From: UBA5070 sp035913415
GTDB taxonomy: Bacteria > Fibrobacterota > Fibrobacteria > UBA5070
Direction: 5' to 3'
Length of the DNA stretch: 64,000 nt
Assembly: GCA_035913415.1 (NCBI GenBank)
Contig: JAMIIV010000199.1
Location: forward strand, 10,441-74,440
Position numbers and translations under genes: made by a program. Positions 10,277 through 19,350 of this stretch are shown piece by piece (within the stretch, counting starts at the first letter, position 1; each line of letters begins with the position of its first letter). The notes under the pieces were generated by a model. The model was given only the letters and a program-made list of their open reading frames with translations. It was not told the origin of the DNA and did not search any database.

Positions 10277-11517
10277 GACGTTTTCTGTCATCAGTGGCGC
10301 TGGGGATCCAGGCGGCCTTCCGCGAGATCCGGGCGAACCCGCTGCGCTCGGGGCTCTCCATCGCCGGGGTCGCCATGGCGGTGGGGGCGTTGTCGGCGAT
10401 CCTGGCCTTCATCGGGGGGCTGACCGCCATGGTGCGCGAGTCGGTCGCCGACATGGGAGGGGCGGGCCGGATGATGGTGCGGGTGGAGGAACCCGAGGAT
10501 CCGCTCCAGGCCCGGGCGTTCTCCCGGTCACCGGGATTGCGTGTTCAGGACGGCGACCTGCTGTCCGACTCGACGGCCGCGCGCGTGGTGCCGCTGCGCA
10601 CCACCGGATCGCACGGTACCGCGATGTTCATGGGTTCCGGCGAACGCATCTTCCTGATGGGCTGCGATCGCGACTACCTGGTGAAGGACGTCTCGGCCAT
10701 CGTCTACCAGGGCGCCATGCCCGACTCCCAGGCCTGGGCTCGCGGCGAGCAGGTGGCCATGGTGGGCTGGACCCTGGCCGAGCGCTGGGATTCCACCGCC
10801 AGGGCTCGGGGGGCGGAACTTGTCGGATCGGTGCTGATGGTGGACGGGGTGTCGTACCGGATCACGGGGGCATTCCGCTTCAAGCGCAACAACTGGGGGC
10901 GCAACGGCATCACCGTGGCCATTCCCTGGGAGGCCCACGCCGCCCGGCACCAGAGGCCCTTCGGGAGGGTGTCGAACCTCCAGATGCGCGTGGAGAATCC
11001 CGAGAGCACGCAGATCCTGTTGCCGCGACTGCAGGAGCTCCTGAAGCAGTCCCACCGCGGGGTGGAAGACATCTCCGTCGACCTGTTCCAGTTTTTGTCG
11101 GAGATCACCCGCATGGTGGGCAACATCTCGTTGCTTCTGGGTGTCGTGGCGATCCTGTCGCTTTCCGTGGGAGCGCTGGGGATCTTCAACACGATGCTCG
11201 CCGGATACCACGACCAGGTGCGCGAGATCGGCGTGCGCAAGGCACTGGGGGCCAGACCGGCCCAGATCCTGGTGCAGTTTCTCGTGGAGTCCACCGTGCT
11301 GGCCTCGCTCGGGGGCGCCCTGGGGCTCTCCTTGGGATTGTTGCCACCCCTGTTCGGCGACGCCTTGCAGAGCGCGTTCTCCATCCGACCCATCTTCGAC
11401 GCGGCGGGGGCCTCGAAGGCCTTCGGGATTTCCGTCCTGGTGGGGGTGCTGGCGGGGCTCTGGCCGGCCATCCGCGCTTCCCGGCTGGATCCGGTCAAGG
11501 CGTTGCACTACGAGTGA
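10273..11517 (+). CDS. MacB/FtsX-type ABC permease, second copy
   Basis: The 414-aa protein has the same architecture as its neighbour: an N-terminal helix (about residues 28-52), a periplasmic domain and a C-terminal FtsX domain. The key segment is GYHDQVREIGVRKALGARPAQILVQFLVEST. The ATG overlaps the first permease stop by 4 nt. It is the last gene of the exporter operon; the convergent HD-GYP gene ends 17 nt away. Identity to the first permease is low by eye except around the FtsX motif, consistent with specialised halves of a heterodimer. Confidence 0.9.
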   Translation: MRRFLSSVALGIQAAFREIRANPLRSGLSIAGVAMAVGALSAILAFIGGLTAMVRESVADMGGAGRMMVRVEEPEDPLQARAFSRSPGLRVQDGDLLSDSTAARVVPLRTTGSHGTAMFMGSGERIFLMGCDRDYLVKDVSAIVYQGAMPDSQAWARGEQVAMVGWTLAERWDSTARARGAELVGSVLMVDGVSYRITGAFRFKRNNWGRNGITVAIPWEAHAARHQRPFGRVSNLQMRVENPESTQILLPRLQELLKQSHRGVEDISVDLFQFLSEITRMVGNISLLLGVVAILSLSVGALGIFNTMLAGYHDQVREIGVRKALGARPAQILVQFLVESTVLASLGGALGLSLGLLPPLFGDALQSAFSIRPIFDAAGASKAFGISVLVGVLAGLWPAIRASRLDPVKALHYE

Positions 11518-11534
11518 CGCGCACCGGGTCAGGG

Positions 11535-12671
11535 TTAGGGGGTGGGGAGCACCAGACCCCAGAGCACGCTGGGTTTGAGCGGATATTCCAGCTTGGGTGC
11601 GACGGCGGCGCCCTTGCAGGCGTAGCGTTCCACGGAGGTGTCGCGGGCCAGGGGCGCCCCCAAGGCCAGTCCGCGCGACATGAAACTCAGGACCATCGGT
11701 GTGCGCATGGTCTTGCCGCGACGGACCACCAGGGCGACTTCGCCGTTTTCGAGGTTCACCCAGGTTCCGGGGGTGAAGACCCCCAGGATGCGGATCAGGA
11801 TCTTGGCGAGGTCGGGATTGACGATGCCTTGGGCGTTGCGGATGATGTCGGCCAGGGTGGTGCCCGAGTGCTCGCGTGCTTTCCACGAGCGTTGCGAGGT
11901 GCGGGCCGTGTAGGTGTCGGCGATCTGGAGGATCTGGGCGCCCATCGGGATGCGGCTGCCGATGAGGCCGTTGGGGTAGCCGGAACCGTCGAGTAGTTCG
12001 TGGTGGTGGTGCACCGACGTCAACCACTCCTTGCTGCGGATGCCGATGTCCTTCAGCAGATTGGCGCTCTGGGTGGGGTGCAGGTTCATGAGGATGCGGG
12101 TGCCGTCGCTCATGGGGGCGTTGTCGCGGTGCAGCGATTCGTGCATCTCGAGGGCGGCGATGTTCATGGTCAGCGCGGCGCACACGATGTCCAGCGCCGT
12201 CTTCGGTTCGATCTCCAGGTGGCGCAGCAGCGCGGCGCTGACGATGGCGGTCTCGACCTGGTGGCGGATGCTGTAGCGGCCGTCTTCCATGACCAGCAGC
12301 GAAGCCAGGGCCGCATCTTCATCGCGCTCGACGGCTCGCTGGATGGCGGCGGCGATGGCCTGGATCTCGGCGGCGAAGGTCGAAACTTCTGTGGGATTGT
12401 GCGAGACGTGTTCGAGGTGGCGGATGCACTTGTGATTGACGTCGAAGGCCGTGCCGATGTGCAGGCGCGAACGGTCGTCGGCGAAGGGGTCTTTGATTTC
12501 ATCGGGAGCCATCACGCTGGGGCCGCGATGCAGAATGTCGCGCAATTGGTCCTGGTCGCGGATGTGGGCACCTTCCCGCAACAGAAGGTCGCCCCAGCGG
12601 TCGTAGAGGTTCCACGGCAACGGATCTCCCAGCGGGAGTTCCGATTCCGGCATGGAACGCAGGTGCGGCAT
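11535..12671 (-). CDS. degenerate HD-GYP domain protein
   Basis: The 378-aa protein carries an HD-GYP-like output domain over about residues 130-300: YSIRHQVETAIVSAALLRHLEIE, HHHELLDGSGYPNGLIGSRIPMGAQILQIADTYTA. HD-GYP proteins normally hydrolyse cyclic di-GMP. Here the canonical HDIGK metal-binding motif is replaced by LTMNIAALEM, so His-Asp is missing, although the HHE..DGSGYP half is retained. The protein may therefore be a c-di-GMP sensor or an altered phosphodiesterase. The start at 12671 was chosen for the preceding GAGGACGAG; Met at 12653 is an alternative. No membrane segment is seen. Confidence 0.8.
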   Translation of the reverse strand: MPHLRSMPESELPLGDPLPWNLYDRWGDLLLREGAHIRDQDQLRDILHRGPSVMAPDEIKDPFADDRSRLHIGTAFDVNHKCIRHLEHVSHNPTEVSTFAAEIQAIAAAIQRAVERDEDAALASLLVMEDGRYSIRHQVETAIVSAALLRHLEIEPKTALDIVCAALTMNIAALEMHESLHRDNAPMSDGTRILMNLHPTQSANLLKDIGIRSKEWLTSVHHHHELLDGSGYPNGLIGSRIPMGAQILQIADTYTARTSQRSWKAREHSGTTLADIIRNAQGIVNPDLAKILIRILGVFTPGTWVNLENGEVALVVRRGKTMRTPMVLSFMSRGLALGAPLARDTSVERYACKGAAVAPKLEYPLKPSVLWGLVLPTP

Positions 12672-13146
12672 GGATTCTCGTCCTCGTGCTGGTGATGGTC
12701 GTCGCGCGTGCGCCTTGGGGGCAAGTCGCACCCACCAGAGGATACCTCTTCCCTTCGAGGCAGGGAAGGACAAACCTGCGTGGGGGTTTCCGGTGCTCGC
12801 GGGATGGATCTGGGCGGGCGGTGCAATCGTAGGGAGGAGGGGAGCTTGCGGGCAGAGAGGATCTGCGGTGCGCAGGGGGCGTGAGTCCATGCCAGGATGG
12901 CCGCCGAGCAGAGGCTCCAATGAATCGTCCCGCTCTGCTCACGAGGGGGATGGACGTCCCCTGGATGTCGCTTCCAGGGTGGAAACGCGCCGAGGGGCTG
13001 GTCGGTTTCGGATTCATTTCCTACAATATGAGTCGGAATGAAAAACTGGCAGAGGCGGCTTGACAGCGTGCTTTTGCTAGGGTAGGTTCATTGCAACCTA
13101 TTCAACATATAGGTTTACGAATTCCTCCACCAAGGAGATTTGAGAC
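12672..13146. other. intergenic region, HD-GYP to metY
   Basis: These 475 nt hold no convincing gene; the short open frames have no family resemblance. The right end carries the metY promoter and dyad region (13060-13115) and a Shine-Dalgarno AAGGAG at 13132. I saw no SAM riboswitch signature. Confidence 0.6.
13060..13115 (+). promoter_or_regulatory. metY promoter with triple TAGGTT half-sites
   Basis: TTGACA (13060-13065) and TAGGTT (13083-13088) are spaced by 17 nt as -35 and weak -10 elements. TAGGTT recurs at 13110-13115, with its complement AACCTA at 13095-13100. The result is two overlapping perfect dyads covering the -10 and early transcript. This looks like an operator for a repressor of sulfur-amino-acid genes. 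Confidence 0.5.
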
Positions 13147-14445
13147 ATGGCTCAGGACGCAACCCTCGCCCTCCACGCTGGCACCCAGGCAGACCCCACC
13201 ACGGGTGCTCGTGCTGTCCCGCTCTACCAGACCACCTCGTACGTGTTCAAGAACGCCGAACATGCCGCGAACCTCTTCGGTCTGAAGGAATTCGGCAACA
13301 TCTACACGCGCCTGATGAATCCCACCACCGACGTGCTGGAGCAGCGCCTGGCGGCCCTCGAGGGTGGTGTGGGTGCGCTCGCGGTGGCTTCGGGCCAGGC
13401 CGCGATCACCTACAGCATCCTGAACATCGCCCGCGCCGGCGACAACATCGTGAGCACCTCGTACCTCTACGGAGGCACGTACAACCTGTTCCACCACACG
13501 TTGCCCAAGTACGGCATCACGGTGAAGTTCGTCGACACCAACGATCCCGCCGCCGTGGCCGCGGCGATCGACGACAAGACCCGCGCGGTCTACATGGAGT
13601 CGATCGGCAATCCCAAGAACAACGTCGACGACTTCGAAGGCGTGGCCAAGGCCGCCCACGACAAGGGCGTCGCGTTCATCGTCGACAACACCGTTTCGCC
13701 GCTGACCTTCAAGCCCCTGAAGCACGGCGCCGACATCGTGGTCTATTCGCTGACCAAGTTCATCGGCGGCCACGGCACCTCCATCGGCGGCGCCATCGTC
13801 GACGGCGGCAAGTTCCCCTGGAACAACGGTCGCTACGACAAGGAATTCGTCGAGCCCGATCCCTCCTACCACGGACTGGTCTACTGGGACGCCTTCGGAC
13901 TGCATGACAAGGCCATCGTTCCCGGTGCCGGCTACATCTTCAAGATCCGCTTGCAGCTTCTGCGCGACATGGGCGCCTGCATCTCGCCGTTCAACGCCTG
14001 GCAGATCCTGCAAGGTGTCGAGACCCTGGCGCTGCGCATCAAGGGCCACAACGAGAACGCGCTCAAGGTGGCCCAGTACCTGGAGTCGCACCCCCTGGTC
14101 ACCTGGGTCAACTACCCGGGCCTGGCCAGCCACCCGCAGCACGCCAACGCCAAGAAGTACCTGGAAGGCGGCTTCGGCGCCATCCTCGGCTTCGGAGTCA
14201 AGGGTGGACGCGACGCCGGCGTGAAGGTCATCGACGCCGTCAAGATCTTCAGCCACCTGGCCAACATCGGCGACGCCAAGTCCCTGATCATCCATCCCGC
14301 CAGCACCACCCACAGCCAGCTCTCGGACGCCGAGCTTCCCGCCACCGGCGTGACGCCGGATTTTGTCCGCCTGTCCGTGGGCCTGGAGGCCGTGGAAGAC
14401 CTGATCGCGGATCTGGACCAGGCATTGAAGGCCTCGCAGGCCTGA
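13147..14445 (+). CDS. metY: O-acetylhomoserine aminocarboxypropyltransferase
   Basis: The 432-aa PLP enzyme makes homocysteine from O-acetylhomoserine and sulfide by direct sulfhydrylation in methionine synthesis. It matches MetY along its length: the start LALHAGTQ, YTRLMNPT, SGQAAITYSILNIARAGDN, the PLP-site loop VDNT, and Lys204 in SLTKFIGGHG as the Schiff-base lysine. A clear AAGGAG lies 10 nt upstream. It is monocistronic. The promoter contains three TAGGTT-type half-sites, suggesting repression when methionine or sulfide is abundant. Confidence 0.96.
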   Translation: MAQDATLALHAGTQADPTTGARAVPLYQTTSYVFKNAEHAANLFGLKEFGNIYTRLMNPTTDVLEQRLAALEGGVGALAVASGQAAITYSILNIARAGDNIVSTSYLYGGTYNLFHHTLPKYGITVKFVDTNDPAAVAAAIDDKTRAVYMESIGNPKNNVDDFEGVAKAAHDKGVAFIVDNTVSPLTFKPLKHGADIVVYSLTKFIGGHGTSIGGAIVDGGKFPWNNGRYDKEFVEPDPSYHGLVYWDAFGLHDKAIVPGAGYIFKIRLQLLRDMGACISPFNAWQILQGVETLALRIKGHNENALKVAQYLESHPLVTWVNYPGLASHPQHANAKKYLEGGFGAILGFGVKGGRDAGVKVIDAVKIFSHLANIGDAKSLIIHPASTTHSQLSDAELPATGVTPDFVRLSVGLEAVEDLIADLDQALKASQA

Positions 14446-14580
14446 GCCGCGTCTCAGGGCGCATTCTTGCTCCAATCCCCCTCGGCGTCCCAAAGCGGAC
14501 GCGGTCGGGGGCGTTGTCGCTTCGACTGCATCCCTGATCCACGTCTCAGGTGCCATTTTCCAAGCATTCGGACGGGCGTC

Positions 14581-14611
14581 TCCCTGGCAGACGGATTCCG
14601 TCCGCCAGGGA
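14581..14611. repeat. 14-bp hairpin with one mismatch
   Basis: TCCCTGGCAGACGG and CCGTCCGCCAGGGA form a stem with a single mismatch around an ATT loop. No T-tract follows on either strand. It could be a structured RNA element or a terminator of unusual type. Confidence 0.5.
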
Positions 14612-14807
14612 TCGGATAGCCTGCCGGGCCCTTCGGCCGGCGTCCTTGGCGAGCCATGATCTACGGCCACGAAACGATCCCGTCCTCCGCAGGCCGGATT
14701 GCCGCCGCGGAATGCGGTCGCATCGCGCGCTACGTGGTCGAAAACGCATGGCATCCTGAATCGGCCTGACCGGTCTCCAAGTGGTCTGCCAGCAGGGTAG
14801 ATCCAAA

Positions 14808-14828
14808 TTCGGGATCTAAGTTTCGCGA
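14808..14828 (+). promoter_or_regulatory. TAGATCC-N7-GGATCTA dyad
   Basis: A perfect 7-bp inverted repeat lies 58 nt upstream of the chosen start of the following secreted-protein gene. Position and symmetry suggest an operator. No matching regulator is known. Confidence 0.35.
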
Positions 14829-14886
14829 GGTTGATTCGTGGGCTTTCGATCGAATCGTCAGCCTTCGGGCGTTTTTGCTCCATGTC

Positions 14887-16590
14887 ATGGGTTCACGCAT
14901 GCTCGAATTCCCACATCTCCGGTTCCTTGCCATCTGTCTTGTTGTCGCGAGCACAGCCCCCGCGTTTCGGGATTGGCGAGGTTTTCGTTTCGGAAGCGCG
15001 GATTCGGATGTGTCGAAGAATGTTCCCTGGGCGGTTGCCCGCCTCGAGGATGGCCGTCTGGTGGTGGCGGGGCAAAGCGGCGATTCCACCTGTTGTCGCT
15101 GGGATACGGCGGGGGTGTTCGGCGGAGCGCCAAAAACCGAATACGATATCGTGCCGTTCATCGGATTTCCCACTCCGCAGTCATCGAACTGGAATCCCGC
15201 GATGCAATGGGGGGAAGGGTTCTGGAAAGCCAGTTGGTTCGACCTCAAACCTCGCGCGGGTGGGGGATTCCTGACGGTCGGCAGGATTGCCGATACCCTG
15301 TTGTTCACTGGGACGCGAAGGATCTGGCGCGGTGGGCAGATGCCGGATTCGACGGCGGGCGGGGACTGGAACGCGATCTTCGACGCCGGAGGAGGTGGTG
15401 GCATCGGTGTGGGGGAGTGGAGTGATTCAGGAATGCGCTTGCGGCTCCTCCGTGCCAAGGGTTCGATACTTGATGCATATGGATGGCAAATCTTGTCCGA
15501 TTCCACGGGATTCACCATCGCTGGGCGCTATCATTCGACGTCCGGTGGTTGGGTCTTCGACGATCTGGATTCGTTCGCCATCGATGCGTACCATTCCTGC
15601 TTCGCCTACCATTCCGGGGGAACCCCACGAGACGCCTGGTGGGTGGCGCTGCCTTGCCCCATCATGATGCCCCCAGAAATCACTCGTACACGACATGGCG
15701 TGTGGATGACGTTCAACGACACGTCCTCCTTGAGCATCAATCCTTCTGCCCATCCATGGTATCGCGAATTGCGTCCCGGATTGGCACGGATCGATCCATC
15801 GAACGGCCGTGTACTCGACAGCTTGCATCCGTTCGGCACCATGCAGGGCCTGTCTCGAGCCATCGCCAGCGACGAAGAAGGCAACATCCTGGTGCAGGGA
15901 GATCAAGCATCGGACTTCCATGGCCCAACCGGCGCGTATCCGTTGGTCTACGATACGCTCCACGGCGTCGGTGCGTTCAGTGGTCGTGGCTTGGTCTCTG
16001 CAGGTTGGTTGGCCCTGTTGGATTCTTCTGGAGCCGTGCGAAAATTCCGGCAGCTTCACGGGTTGGAAAACAGTGGGGGATGGAAACTGCTTCGTCATCC
16101 AAGCGGTGGATGGTTGGGGCTGTCGTGGGATGAAAAGGGTCTCGTTGGGTTTTCTCGTCTCTATCACTTCGGTGACTCGCTGGAATTGATCGACTCTTCC
16201 GAGCGGCTTCCTGCAGCCGTCGATCTGGAGCTTGGCCCGGAGGGCGAAATTCTCCTTTCGGGTTGGAACCCCGCGCGAGTTCCTGTCGCCAGTTGGCTTG
16301 TCGGGTCGGGTTCCATGTGGGTCGCCTCCTGCCGTTCTGGATCCGAGGGGACGACACGGGTTCGCCATCCGGGAAGCGGAAGCCTGGGCATGCGGGTCCG
16401 TGGCAGAGTTCTTGAGATGACCTCAGCCTCCCCCGCATCGATTCGTTTGCGGGCCTACGATCCGGGTGGACGCCTTCTTCTGGATCGCAATGCCGAGCCT
16501 GGAGCACGGTTTGATCTGCCGCGGGGCCTTTCCTTGTGGATCGCGCATCAAGATGGTGCCATCCTCCGCAAGCCGATTCTGGTGCCGTAG
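14887..16590 (+). CDS. secreted protein of unknown function
   Basis: The 567-aa product begins with a signal peptide (LEFPHLRFLAICLVVASTAPAF). The body has repeated short motifs with tryptophan and glycine (GGGFLTVGRIADT, GGWKLLRHPSGGWLGLSWDEKG) suggestive of a beta-propeller. The C-terminal 70 residues (RLRAYDPGGRLLLDRNAEPG...) resemble the short C-terminal domains of other secreted proteins in this window and may be a sorting signal. No Shine-Dalgarno distinguishes ATG 14887 from ATG 14899 or TTG 14875. No enzyme motif was recognised. Confidence 0.7.
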   Translation: MGSRMLEFPHLRFLAICLVVASTAPAFRDWRGFRFGSADSDVSKNVPWAVARLEDGRLVVAGQSGDSTCCRWDTAGVFGGAPKTEYDIVPFIGFPTPQSSNWNPAMQWGEGFWKASWFDLKPRAGGGFLTVGRIADTLLFTGTRRIWRGGQMPDSTAGGDWNAIFDAGGGGGIGVGEWSDSGMRLRLLRAKGSILDAYGWQILSDSTGFTIAGRYHSTSGGWVFDDLDSFAIDAYHSCFAYHSGGTPRDAWWVALPCPIMMPPEITRTRHGVWMTFNDTSSLSINPSAHPWYRELRPGLARIDPSNGRVLDSLHPFGTMQGLSRAIASDEEGNILVQGDQASDFHGPTGAYPLVYDTLHGVGAFSGRGLVSAGWLALLDSSGAVRKFRQLHGLENSGGWKLLRHPSGGWLGLSWDEKGLVGFSRLYHFGDSLELIDSSERLPAAVDLELGPEGEILLSGWNPARVPVASWLVGSGSMWVASCRSGSEGTTRVRHPGSGSLGMRVRGRVLEMTSASPASIRLRAYDPGGRLLLDRNAEPGARFDLPRGLSLWIAHQDGAILRKPILVP

Positions 16591-16696
16591 TTCGATCTGG
16601 ATGTCATTCGTGTCGGAGACGCCAAACACCTGAAACAATTGGCTGCCATCCGCGAGTCTACCTTGGATCGCTCACCGCTCGCGGAAGGATCGCATC

Positions 16697-17152
16697 GTGT
16701 CCAGCGTTTTCGTTCCCGCCGATGTTCAGGCCCTCGAGGCCCGTATCGACGGGCTCAAACCCGATTCGGTTCGCCTGTGGGGTACGATGGATTCCGCGCG
16801 CATGCTGGCGCACGTGAATGTCGCGTACGAGATGGTCTACGAGCCCGGTAAACACATACGCCCCAACGCCCTGGTCCGGTTTCTCCTCAAGGCATTCGTG
16901 AAGTCCGGTGTTGTTGGCGACAAGCCCTTCGGCCACAACGGGCAGACGGCGCCCGCGTTCGTGATTTCCGACGCCCGGGATTTCGAAGTCGAAAAGGCCC
17001 GGGTCAAGGCGTATCTGCGCCGCGTACTCGGTGAGGGCGAAGCCGCGTTCGAGGGGCGCGAGTCCCTGTCGTTCGGCAAGCTTTCGGCGCACGAGTGGAA
17101 CAACCTCTTCCACAAGCACCTGGACCACCATCTGGCGCAGTTCGGGGTCTGA
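16697..17152 (+). CDS. DUF1569/DinB-like protein
   Basis: The 151-aa protein matches the DUF1569 branch of the DinB/YfiT-like four-helix family: WGTMDSARMLAHVNVAYEMV near the start and HEWNNLFHKHLDHHLAQFGV at the end. The spaced histidines (H39 and the C-terminal HKHLDHH) are the usual metal-binding candidates. The GTG at 16697 is preceded by GGAAGGA. The gene is convergent with the SDR gene 14 nt away. The activity is unknown; bacillithiol- or mycothiol-type transferases are distant relatives. Confidence 0.8.
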   Translation: MSSVFVPADVQALEARIDGLKPDSVRLWGTMDSARMLAHVNVAYEMVYEPGKHIRPNALVRFLLKAFVKSGVVGDKPFGHNGQTAPAFVISDARDFEVEKARVKAYLRRVLGEGEAAFEGRESLSFGKLSAHEWNNLFHKHLDHHLAQFGV

Positions 17153-17166
17153 TCCCCCCGAAGGAC

Positions 17167-18642
17167 CTAGCCGCGTGAATCCCGGGCATTCGGCAGCGGG
17201 CATGCTGCGGAGAGGATGCCGCGGAGCATGCCCTCGAACACGAAATGGTGGAACGGAAGCACGGCGAACCAGTAGGCGCGCCCCAGCAGCCCCTTGGGGC
17301 GGAACGTGGCCTTCTGCTCGAGGCGCGCGCCGCCGGGACCTTGGGTTACGCGGAATTCCAGCCAGGCCTCGCCGGGGAGTTTCATTTCGGCGTACAACAA
17401 GAGCCTGCGGTTGGGGCGGTCGGCCGCCAGCACGCGCCAGAAATCCAGGGTGTCCCCGGTGCGCAGTCGGTGCGGATCGGTGCGACCACGGCGCAGACCG
17501 ACACCGCCGACGAACTTGTCCAGGATGCCGCGCAGGCGCCACAGCCAGTCGCCGTAGTACCATCCGGTCGCGCCGCCGATGCTCCATACGGCCTCCACGA
17601 CGGGCCCGGGATCGCCTGCGATGGGCTTCGAGCGGTGGTCGAAGTAGCAGCCGTTGGTGGGGACGTTCACGTGCTCGAGCAGGGAGTCGTGGAAGCCGCT
17701 GGAAACCAGCGAATCCTTCCAACTGGAAATCACGTTGTTCTGCTCGATCTTCTCGAAGGCCAGTTCCACGGCGCGACGATACGGCGTGGGGGTGATCCCC
17801 AGCATCGCCGCGAGGTCGTTGGGTCTGGCCACCACTTCGACCTTCATGCTGTTCACGAGATGCACGGCCAGCGTGTACGAGGTGGATGTCACGAAGTAGA
17901 GCCAGTACGACGAGAGTCGCGGCGTCATGACAGGAATCGTCCAGATTCGGCGCTTCAGGCCCCGCGCCTCGGCGAACTGCAGAAGCATTCCCTTGTAGGT
18001 GAGCACGTCGGGGCCGGCGATGTCGTACGAGCCGTCGAAGGTGCGCGCATCGCCCAGGCAGCGCACCAGGAATTCCAGGACGTCGCGGATGGCGATGGGC
18101 TGGATGCGCGTGTTGAGCCATTTCGGCGTGACCATCACGGGGAGCTTTTCCACCAGGTCGCGGATGATCTCGAAGGATGAACTCCCCGAGCCCACGACGA
18201 TCCCGGCTTTGAGCGTGGTGACCGGGATGTCTCCCGAGCGGAGGATGGCATCGACGTTGCGCCGCGATTCGAGATGGCGCGACAACTCCGCCTCGTTGAC
18301 GATCCCTCCCAGGTAGAGGATCTGACGTGCCTGGTATCGCTTGGCGACTTGGAGGAAGTTCAAGGCCGAGGCCGCTTCCAGCGCTCCGAAGTCCTGGGAG
18401 GCGTCGCTCATCGAATGGATGAGGTAGTAGGCTGCGTCCACAGGAGGCGTGTCTTCGGGGAGCGAAGGGGGTTTGAGGAAATCGATTTCCAGGACGCTGA
18501 CCCGGGGGTGGCCGTAGATCCCTTCCGTGGGGAATCGTCGCCGGTCGCGCACGCAGCAGATCACCTCGTGGCCCGCCGCGATCAGCAGAGGGAGCAATCG
18601 CTTGCCGATGTACCCGTTCGCGCCCGTCAGCAGCACCCGCAT
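17167..18642 (-). CDS. SDR-family NAD(P)-binding protein with DUF2867 domain
   Basis: The 491-aa protein has an N-terminal Rossmann domain (MRVLLTGANGYIGKRLLPLL, glycine motif GANGYIG) of the atypical, YbjT-like SDR type. A C-terminal DUF2867 domain follows from about residue 330 (YYGDWLWRLRGILDKFVGGVGLRRGR...). Two-domain proteins of this kind are common and uncharacterised. The canonical YxxxK is not obvious (YLGG follows the expected strand), so catalysis as a classical dehydrogenase is uncertain. The start at 18642 is where the Rossmann fold begins; the frame stays open upstream to 18711. Confidence 0.85.
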   Translation of the reverse strand: MRVLLTGANGYIGKRLLPLLIAAGHEVICCVRDRRRFPTEGIYGHPRVSVLEIDFLKPPSLPEDTPPVDAAYYLIHSMSDASQDFGALEAASALNFLQVAKRYQARQILYLGGIVNEAELSRHLESRRNVDAILRSGDIPVTTLKAGIVVGSGSSSFEIIRDLVEKLPVMVTPKWLNTRIQPIAIRDVLEFLVRCLGDARTFDGSYDIAGPDVLTYKGMLLQFAEARGLKRRIWTIPVMTPRLSSYWLYFVTSTSYTLAVHLVNSMKVEVVARPNDLAAMLGITPTPYRRAVELAFEKIEQNNVISSWKDSLVSSGFHDSLLEHVNVPTNGCYFDHRSKPIAGDPGPVVEAVWSIGGATGWYYGDWLWRLRGILDKFVGGVGLRRGRTDPHRLRTGDTLDFWRVLAADRPNRRLLLYAEMKLPGEAWLEFRVTQGPGGARLEQKATFRPKGLLGRAYWFAVLPFHHFVFEGMLRGILSAACPLPNARDSRG

Positions 18643-18797
18643 GATTCGCCTTCCCGTGCGCCCGCCACGTCCGGCCAGTCGCCCTCTCCAGGCTAAATAG
18701 GATTCCGGCAAGCTGGACGGTGCTGGTCGACACCAGAAAGGCTACGATTCAAGCCGTTCACCCGTCGTGTTCATCCGCCTGCAGGAGAGTCCGATCC

Positions 18798-19196
18798 ATG
18801 TCCGACAAGATCCAGAAACCGTCATCGGCCTTCGTCGCCGCCTCGTGGGTGTCCCTCGCGCTGGGCATGGGAAGTTATTGCCTGGGGCTGTGGAATGCCC
18901 AGATGATGCTCAACGAGAAGGGGTATTACTTCGTGTTGCTGCTGTACGGACTTTTCGCCGCGGTGTCGCTGCAGAAGTCGGTGCGCGACCAGATCGACGG
19001 CATTCCTGTGACGGGCATCTACATGGGTCTGGCCTGGGTGTCCACGGGCGCCGCATTGTTGCTGCTGGCGGTGGGACTGTGGAACGCGACGTTGACGTTC
19101 AGCGAGAAGGGGTTCTACGGGATGGCCTACATCCTGTGCCTGTTTTCGTCGGTGGCCATCCAGAAGAACATCCGGGATTCCGCCAACGCGGGTTGA
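18798..19196 (+). CDS. YiaA/YiaB-family inner-membrane protein
   Basis: This 132-aa protein has four transmembrane helices as two copies of the YiaA/B two-helix module: FVAASWVSLALGMGSYCLGLWNA...GYYFVLLLYGLFAAVSLQKSVRD and TGIYMGLAWVSTGAALLLLAVGLWNA...KGFYGMAYILCLFSSVAIQKNIRD. The repeated GLWNA and QK.[VI]RD show internal duplication. GCAGGAG precedes the ATG at 18798. A strong intrinsic terminator follows at 19224. The function of the family is unknown. Confidence 0.88.
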   Translation: MSDKIQKPSSAFVAASWVSLALGMGSYCLGLWNAQMMLNEKGYYFVLLLYGLFAAVSLQKSVRDQIDGIPVTGIYMGLAWVSTGAALLLLAVGLWNATLTFSEKGFYGMAYILCLFSSVAIQKNIRDSANAG

Positions 19197-19223
19197 TTCG
19201 CCTTCCAAGATCGAGTTCTGCGA

Positions 19224-19251
19224 GGCGCTTCCAACCGGGAGCGCCTTTTTT
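19224..19251 (+). terminator. intrinsic terminator of the YiaA-like gene
   Basis: A GGCGCTTCC/GGGAGCGCC stem (9 bp with one G-T pair) and AACC loop is followed directly by six T. It lies 27 nt after the stop codon. Confidence 0.9.
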
Positions 19252-19290
19252 CTGGACGACGGTCATTGCCCATCGACGGGGGGAGGGCAC

Positions 19291-19322
19291 AAAAAACGGG
19301 ACCGGCCGAGTGGCCGATCCCG
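19291..19322 (-). terminator. intrinsic terminator of the lipoprotein gene
   Basis: On the minus strand, CGGGATCGGCC-ACTC-GGCCGGTCCCG forms a long stem followed by TTTTTT. It sits 28 nt beyond the stop of the lipoprotein gene at 19351. It is back-to-back with the terminator at 19224-19251. Confidence 0.92.
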
Positions 19323-19350
19323 TCGAACGTCGATCCGCCGCAGCGGTCGA

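Larger units (their letters stand above)
14446..14886. other. intergenic region with dyads, metY to next gene
   Basis: No gene was recognised in these 441 nt. They contain a CCTGAG/CTCAGG dyad just after metY, a long imperfect hairpin at 14581-14611 and a TAGATCC dyad at 14808-14828 near the next gene. Confidence 0.6.

Noticed and set aside
12672..13146. SAM riboswitch before metY
   Set aside because: No SAM-I, SAM-II or SAM-IV core was recognisable by eye; operator-like dyads offer a better account.
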